64,000 bases of DNA from NCBI GenBank assembly GCA_946539855.1, contig CAMNHV010000008.1, positions 1-64,000 on the forward strand, in the 5' to 3' direction. Below the pieces are notes generated by a model. That model was not told where the DNA came from. It saw only the letters and a program-made list of their open reading frames with translations, and ran no database searches. This DNA is from CAG-791 sp002449595. GTDB taxonomy: Bacteria; Bacillota; Clostridia; Lachnospirales; Lachnospiraceae. Position numbers and translations under genes: made by a program. This document shows positions 60,036-64,000 of the stretch, piece after piece. Position 1 is the first letter of the stretch, and each line of letters opens with the position of its first letter.

Positions 60036-61747
60036 ATCCAGCTTCCCGTCTCCTCAAAGCGGCGTGCCCTCGCCGACGCGCGGTCCGCGATTCCGGGATC
60101 GTAGCCGGCGGTGCGAAGCAGCGCGATGGCGTTGCGCTCGCTCGCCGCGCCTTCCTTCAGCAGGTAATCAAACAGGACATCTCCGTCCTCGATCCGGCCC
60201 TCAAAGTGCATGTTCCTGAAGCTCCCGGAGAGCAGCTGCGTGAGCTCGATGTCGTGCGTCGCGGCGAAGCACAGGATGCCTGCATTCGCGAACGCCTGCA
60301 GGATCTCGTCGGAGGCGGCGATGCGCTCGATCGTGTTCGTGCCGCGCAGCACCTCGTCGATGCAGCACAGGATCGGAGGGCCTTCCACTTCAGCCGCGTC
60401 CAGGATCCTCTTTAAGGAGCGGATCTCGACGATGAAGTAGCTCTCCCCTCCCGCGATGTCGTCCCGCAGTGCCATGGACGAGAAGATCCGGAAAAAGCTC
60501 CCCTCGTAGCGGGCCGCCGGCGCCGTGCGGATCGTCTGCGACAGGATCGCGCAGAGCGCGGACGCCTTTAAGAACGTCGACTTGCCGGACGCGTTCGCGC
60601 CGGTGATGAGGACGGGATGCAGGTCCGCGGCGAAGTCATTCGGGACCGGCTCCGCAAGGAGCGGGTGGAACAGGCCTTCCGCCTTGTACGTCCAGTTTCC
60701 GGCCTTGCTGCCGGATCTGTTTCCCTCGTGAAGCACCGGCTCACAGTAAGCCGGGAGGCTCTCCCGGAAGGAAGCGGTGCAGATCATCGCGTCGATCTTG
60801 CCCGTGACCATCGCCAGCTCTTCGATCTCAGCCGCATGCTTCCGCACGTCGCCGAGCATCGAGTTGAACTTCAGGAGGTCCAGATGGAAGAACATCCGCA
60901 GGTAGTCGAGCACGATGTCCGCCGGGTTTCCGGAGGCGCCGTACTGCGAGTCCAGAAGGAGCAGGAACGAGCCGCGCCGGAAATGCCGCAGGGATGCGGC
61001 GAGCTGCCGGAGCTTCTCCGTCTCCTCCGTGAGCACCGGATTGTTCACAGCGGCGAGCTTCTCCGAAGCCGCGATCATCCTTAGCAGGTAGCGGAAGGAA
61101 ACGACGTAGGGCTCGATCTCCCGCTTTTCCTTGAAGTAGGTGACCATGTTGAAGACGAACGCCGCCGCCAGCAGCATGGCGCCGCGCGGCACGTTCACGA
61201 GCATGATCAGGAACGCGAACAGGGGCATCGCGATCGCCGCGTAGTGGTACGCGTTGGAGCGCTTCCCCAGCCGGTCCAGCAGGTCCATGTACTCAAAGAA
61301 CGAGTACTTCCCGGTCCTTCCCAGCTGCTGCAGGATCTCCTGGAGCCGGAGGCGGTCCGCCTCGTGCGCCGGATCCTGGAAAAAGCGGAGCTGCTCTTCC
61401 TTGAACGCCTGCCCGTCCTCCGTGTACGCCGGCGTGCGCAGGAGCAGGTAGAGATATTCCTCCCCGGCCGCGCTCAGCGTGCAGTCGATGCGCTCGTAGA
61501 GGTCGTCCATGTTCAGGTCGTTCCAGGTGATGTCGTCGATCTGGCCCTCGCGCCGGTGATGCTCGAAGTAATACGGGATCTTCTCGAAGCGCTCCGGCGG
61601 GATCTCCTTCCCGGGGATCTGCCCGAAGGAGCGGCGGAGCTTCTCGATCGCGCGGTTCCGGTCATGGCTGCGGTCACGGAAAGCGGCCGCGAAGATCACG
61701 GCCGCAATTCCGGCAATTATCAGAAGTGTGATGAGTTCTGCGCTCAT
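60032..61747 (-). CDS. Membrane-anchored MutS-related ATPase
   Basis: 571-residue MutS paralogue. N-terminal transmembrane helix (about 4-24), a MutS lever-like helical region, a second hydrophobic pair (about 170-210), then the MutS ATPase with Walker A GANASGKSTFL, Walker B CCIDEVLRGTNT and ATHDIEL. It lacks the mismatch-binding and connector domains, so mismatch recognition is unlikely. Such membrane MutS-like proteins occur in Bacillota and Bacteroidota with unknown role. Operon: this gene, then rnhA and dut. Confidence 0.87.
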   Translation of the reverse strand: MSAELITLLIIAGIAAVIFAAAFRDRSHDRNRAIEKLRRSFGQIPGKEIPPERFEKIPYYFEHHRREGQIDDITWNDLNMDDLYERIDCTLSAAGEEYLYLLLRTPAYTEDGQAFKEEQLRFFQDPAHEADRLRLQEILQQLGRTGKYSFFEYMDLLDRLGKRSNAYHYAAIAMPLFAFLIMLVNVPRGAMLLAAAFVFNMVTYFKEKREIEPYVVSFRYLLRMIAASEKLAAVNNPVLTEETEKLRQLAASLRHFRRGSFLLLLDSQYGASGNPADIVLDYLRMFFHLDLLKFNSMLGDVRKHAAEIEELAMVTGKIDAMICTASFRESLPAYCEPVLHEGNRSGSKAGNWTYKAEGLFHPLLAEPVPNDFAADLHPVLITGANASGKSTFLKASALCAILSQTIRTAPAARYEGSFFRIFSSMALRDDIAGGESYFIVEIRSLKRILDAAEVEGPPILCCIDEVLRGTNTIERIAASDEILQAFANAGILCFAATHDIELTQLLSGSFRNMHFEGRIEDGDVLFDYLLKEGAASERNAIALLRTAGYDPGIADRASARARRFEETGSWI

Positions 61748-61750
61748 TTT

Positions 61751-63067
61751 TTATTCCCCGATGATCCGGTCGCGGATCGACTGGGCCTTCGCGTAGATGT
61801 CGGCGATGGCCGGCAGCTGCCTGCTGAAGCCCCTCTCGTCGAACCTTCCGGCGTCCGCGCTTCCGGGGATCCTGTTGTAAAGGATATTCCCGCCGATCAC
61901 GGTCATCACGACGTTGAGCTTGCTGCCGCTGTAGACGACGTTGTTCGCGATGTGGCTCACGGGCTGCATGTTGGGCTGCTGCATGTCGATCAGGATCATG
62001 TCGGCGAGCTTGCCCTCGGCGAGGCTGTCCGCATCCGGAATGCCCATGATGCGCGCGCCGTCCGTAATGGCCATGTTCAGGACGCTTCCTGCGGGCAGCG
62101 CCGCGGCGTCGTTTTCAAGGATCTTCGCCAGTGCGGTCGCGAGGAACATCTCGCGGAACATGTCGAGGCAGTTGTTGCTGGCCGGGCCGTCCGTGCCGAT
62201 GCCGACGGGGATGCCGGCGGCGAGGAACTTGGACAGCGGCGCGATGCCGCTCGCAAGCTTGCAGTTGGAGGCGGGGTTGGTGACGGCGGCAATGCCCTTT
62301 TCCTTCATGATCGCGATATCGTCGTCCGTCACATGGACCATGTGGTAGCCTGCGCCGCCGAAGTCAAAGATGCCTTCCTGCGCGAGAAACGCGACCGGGG
62401 TCTTCCCGTAGCGGGCGATGCAGCCCTCCGTCTCGCTCTTCGTCTCGGCGACGTGCGTGAAGACGGGCGCCTCGTACTTGTGCGCGAGGTCCGCGATCTT
62501 GCCGAGCAGTTCCGGAGAGCAGGTGTATTCCGCGTGGAAGCCGAGGCGGTACGATGTCAGCGGGCTCACCCCGTTCAGCGACTCGTACCACGCGCCGACC
62601 TCTTCGGGCGTGTGGCTGAAGTTGTTGGAGGCGCCGACCTGGACGAGGCGCATGCCCATCTCGTCACACGCGCGGGCGATCGACTCCGGCTGCATGTACA
62701 TCTCCATGACGCCGGTGATGCCGCTCGTCAGGTACTCGAGGACCGCGACCTTCGTGAGCTCGTAGATGTCGTCCTTCGTCAGCTTCGCCTCATACGGGAA
62801 CACCTGCGTGTTCAGCCAGGCGTCCAGCGGGAGGTCGTCGGCGTTCGAGCGAAGGAACGTCATCGGCGAGTGCGTGTGCGCGTCCTTGAAACCGGGCATC
62901 AGGAGGTGCCCCTCGCAGTCGATCTCGCGGTCGAACTGGGCGTCCGAGCCGGCTTCTCCAGCCTTAAGGATCTTCGCGATCCTGTCTCCGTCGGTCCACA
63001 GTTCACCTGCGAAAGGCGCACTGTTTGCGTCCTTCAGGATCAAAGCGTTATAGTAGCGGATCTTCAT
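61751..63067 (-). CDS. MtaD-like amidohydrolase (5'-deoxyadenosine/SAH/MTA deaminase type)
   Basis: Metal-dependent hydrolase of the amidohydrolase superfamily, 438 residues. The metal motif HTHSPMTFLRS near residue 65, HVAETKSE and GIGTDGPASNN are as in the MtaD/DadD deaminases acting on 5'-deoxyadenosine, S-adenosylhomocysteine and methylthioadenosine. The N-terminal strands and C-terminal GKLADMILID are typical. punA, 57 nt upstream, would take the inosine-type products. Precise substrate not proven. Confidence 0.88.
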   Translation of the reverse strand: MKIRYYNALILKDANSAPFAGELWTDGDRIAKILKAGEAGSDAQFDREIDCEGHLLMPGFKDAHTHSPMTFLRSNADDLPLDAWLNTQVFPYEAKLTKDDIYELTKVAVLEYLTSGITGVMEMYMQPESIARACDEMGMRLVQVGASNNFSHTPEEVGAWYESLNGVSPLTSYRLGFHAEYTCSPELLGKIADLAHKYEAPVFTHVAETKSETEGCIARYGKTPVAFLAQEGIFDFGGAGYHMVHVTDDDIAIMKEKGIAAVTNPASNCKLASGIAPLSKFLAAGIPVGIGTDGPASNNCLDMFREMFLATALAKILENDAAALPAGSVLNMAITDGARIMGIPDADSLAEGKLADMILIDMQQPNMQPVSHIANNVVYSGSKLNVVMTVIGGNILYNRIPGSADAGRFDERGFSRQLPAIADIYAKAQSIRDRIIGE

Positions 63068-63124
63068 GAATGATTACCTCGTACAGGCAGATAGCCGCGC
63101 AGGCGGCTTCGCCGAATATGTTTC

Positions 63125-63946
63125 TTACAGCTCTCCCATTCTGGAGATGATATCGGTGACCAGCTTCGTGAACAGCGGTGCCGCGATCGCACCCGCCTCG
63201 TTCACCTCTTCCGAGGACAGCGGTGTCGGAGAAATTCCTGCCGCCAGGTTGCTGATCAGGGAGATCCCGATGACTCTGAGGCCGATGTGGCGCGCGACGA
63301 TGACTTCCGGGACGGTGCTCATGCCGGTCATGTCGACGCCCAGCGTCTTCAGGAGCCGGATCTCGGCCGGCGTCTCGAACGTGGGACCGGTCAGCTGCGC
63401 GTAGACGCCGTCGTCCAGCGGGATGCCGTCCTCGTCCGCGACCTGGTGCGCCAGCTTGCGAAGCTCCAGGTCATAGGCCGTCGTCATGTCGGGGAAGCGG
63501 GGACCCTCCTCCTCATCGTTCGGGCCGATGAGCGGATTGGGGGCAAAGATCGACACGTGGTCATTGATCAGCGCAAAGCTTCCGGCGTGGAAGGTGTCCT
63601 TGATGCCGCCGCAGGCGTTCGTCACGAAATAGAACTGCACACCGAGCGCCGCGAGGACGCGCACGGGAAGCACCACCTGGTCCATGCGGTAGCCCTCGTA
63701 ATAGTGGATGCGTCCCTTCATGCAGACGACCGGCACGCCGCCGACGTAGCCGAAGATGAATCTTCCGGCGTGTCCGGGAGCAGTGGAGACCGGGAAGTCC
63801 GGGAGCTCACTGTACGGGATCTCGCAGACGACGTCCATGCTGTCCGCGAAGTCCCCGAGCCCGGAGCCCAGTACCAGCGCGATCTTCGGTAAAAAGTCCG
63901 TCCGTTCCCGGATGGCATTCACGATGTTTTGTGTTTGCTGAAGCAT
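63125..63946 (-). CDS. punA: Purine nucleoside phosphorylase
   Basis: Splits inosine and guanosine with phosphate, 273 residues, trimeric PNP type. VLGSGLGDFAD, GHAGRFIFG (phosphate), GRIHYYEGY, FVTNACGGI and TGMSTVPEVIVARH are standard. ATG 63946 has GGAGAG upstream. Works with the downstream deaminase in purine salvage. Confidence 0.96.
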   Translation of the reverse strand: MLQQTQNIVNAIRERTDFLPKIALVLGSGLGDFADSMDVVCEIPYSELPDFPVSTAPGHAGRFIFGYVGGVPVVCMKGRIHYYEGYRMDQVVLPVRVLAALGVQFYFVTNACGGIKDTFHAGSFALINDHVSIFAPNPLIGPNDEEEGPRFPDMTTAYDLELRKLAHQVADEDGIPLDDGVYAQLTGPTFETPAEIRLLKTLGVDMTGMSTVPEVIVARHIGLRVIGISLISNLAAGISPTPLSSEEVNEAGAIAAPLFTKLVTDIISRMGEL

Positions 63947-63960
63947 TGCACTCTCCTCTC

Positions 63961-63980
63961 TGCCGCCACGAAAACGGCGG
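63961..63980 (-). other. Hairpin upstream of punA
   Basis: GCCGCC / GGCGGC around about 8 nt, just before the punA ribosome binding site. It could tune translation; nothing more is visible in the last 54 bases. Confidence 0.3.
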
Positions 63981-64000
63981 CTCGTGCCGAAGGATTGTTA

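Noticed and set aside
1..64000. tRNA or rRNA genes
   Set aside because: No intergenic segment shows tRNA arms or conserved rRNA sequence by eye; gaps are mostly too short.

Overview
The window is a 64 kb stretch of a GC-rich Bacillota chromosome, most likely a Lachnospiraceae-type Clostridia. Reasons: SepF-based division genes, an Rnf-type C/D pair, an L27 with a Prp cleavage site, the lexA/yneA-like SOS pair, the order miaB-mutS-mutL-miaA-aluminium-resistance protein, and ispH overlapping rpsA. I name no species. Coding density is very high, with many 1-14 nt overlaps. I see no rRNA, tRNA, CRISPR array, insertion sequence or prophage. It reads as core genome with a few unusual genes.

Layout, plus strand first (1-23.5 kb): the end of pgk and tpiA; an RpiR regulator overlapping a BaiN-like flavoprotein; ispH-rpsA, closed by a strong terminator; a convergent YprB-like nuclease; an rnfC-rnfD pair without the other four Rnf genes; thrC; an aminopeptidase P; a probable 6S RNA; pheS-pheT; an M18 aminopeptidase coupled to queA; a ribosomal operon (rplU, prp, rpmA) with its own promoter, structured leader and terminator; then obgE-nadD-yqeK-rsfS.

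Centre (23.5-29.4 kb): lexA and a yneA-like gene diverge over a cluster of LexA boxes. A Xer recombinase and an AI-2E-type permease gene (followed by dtd) also diverge. Around these lie stem-loop repeats sharing a GGAGATC/GATCTCC core. A cytidylate-kinase-like gene follows.

Minus strand (29.5-64 kb): rluD-lspA-sepF-yggS and a HlyD-like adaptor; a small P-loop gene with its own promoter and palindrome; a cell-shape operon (radC-mreB-mreC-mreD-pbp2-minC-rodA-mgsA-D,D-carboxypeptidase); a repair/tRNA-modification cluster (PD-(D/E)XK-like protein, a pepT-miaB fusion, mutS, mutL, miaA, PLP lyase); a GlgX-like protein that has lost its catalytic residues; gltX; dut-rnhA-membrane MutS paralogue; and a purine salvage pair (deaminase, purine nucleoside phosphorylase).

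Most worth following up: (1) one uninterrupted reading frame joins a complete peptidase T to a complete MiaB; (2) a GH13/GlgX-like protein has all three catalytic carboxylates replaced; (3) MinC sits in the mre operon without minD/minE and has a degenerate MinD-contact motif, next to an MreB with altered nucleotide-binding loops; (4) rnfC-rnfD is isolated; (5) there is a small family of nested stem-loop repeats. All calls come from reading the sequence; no database search was run.
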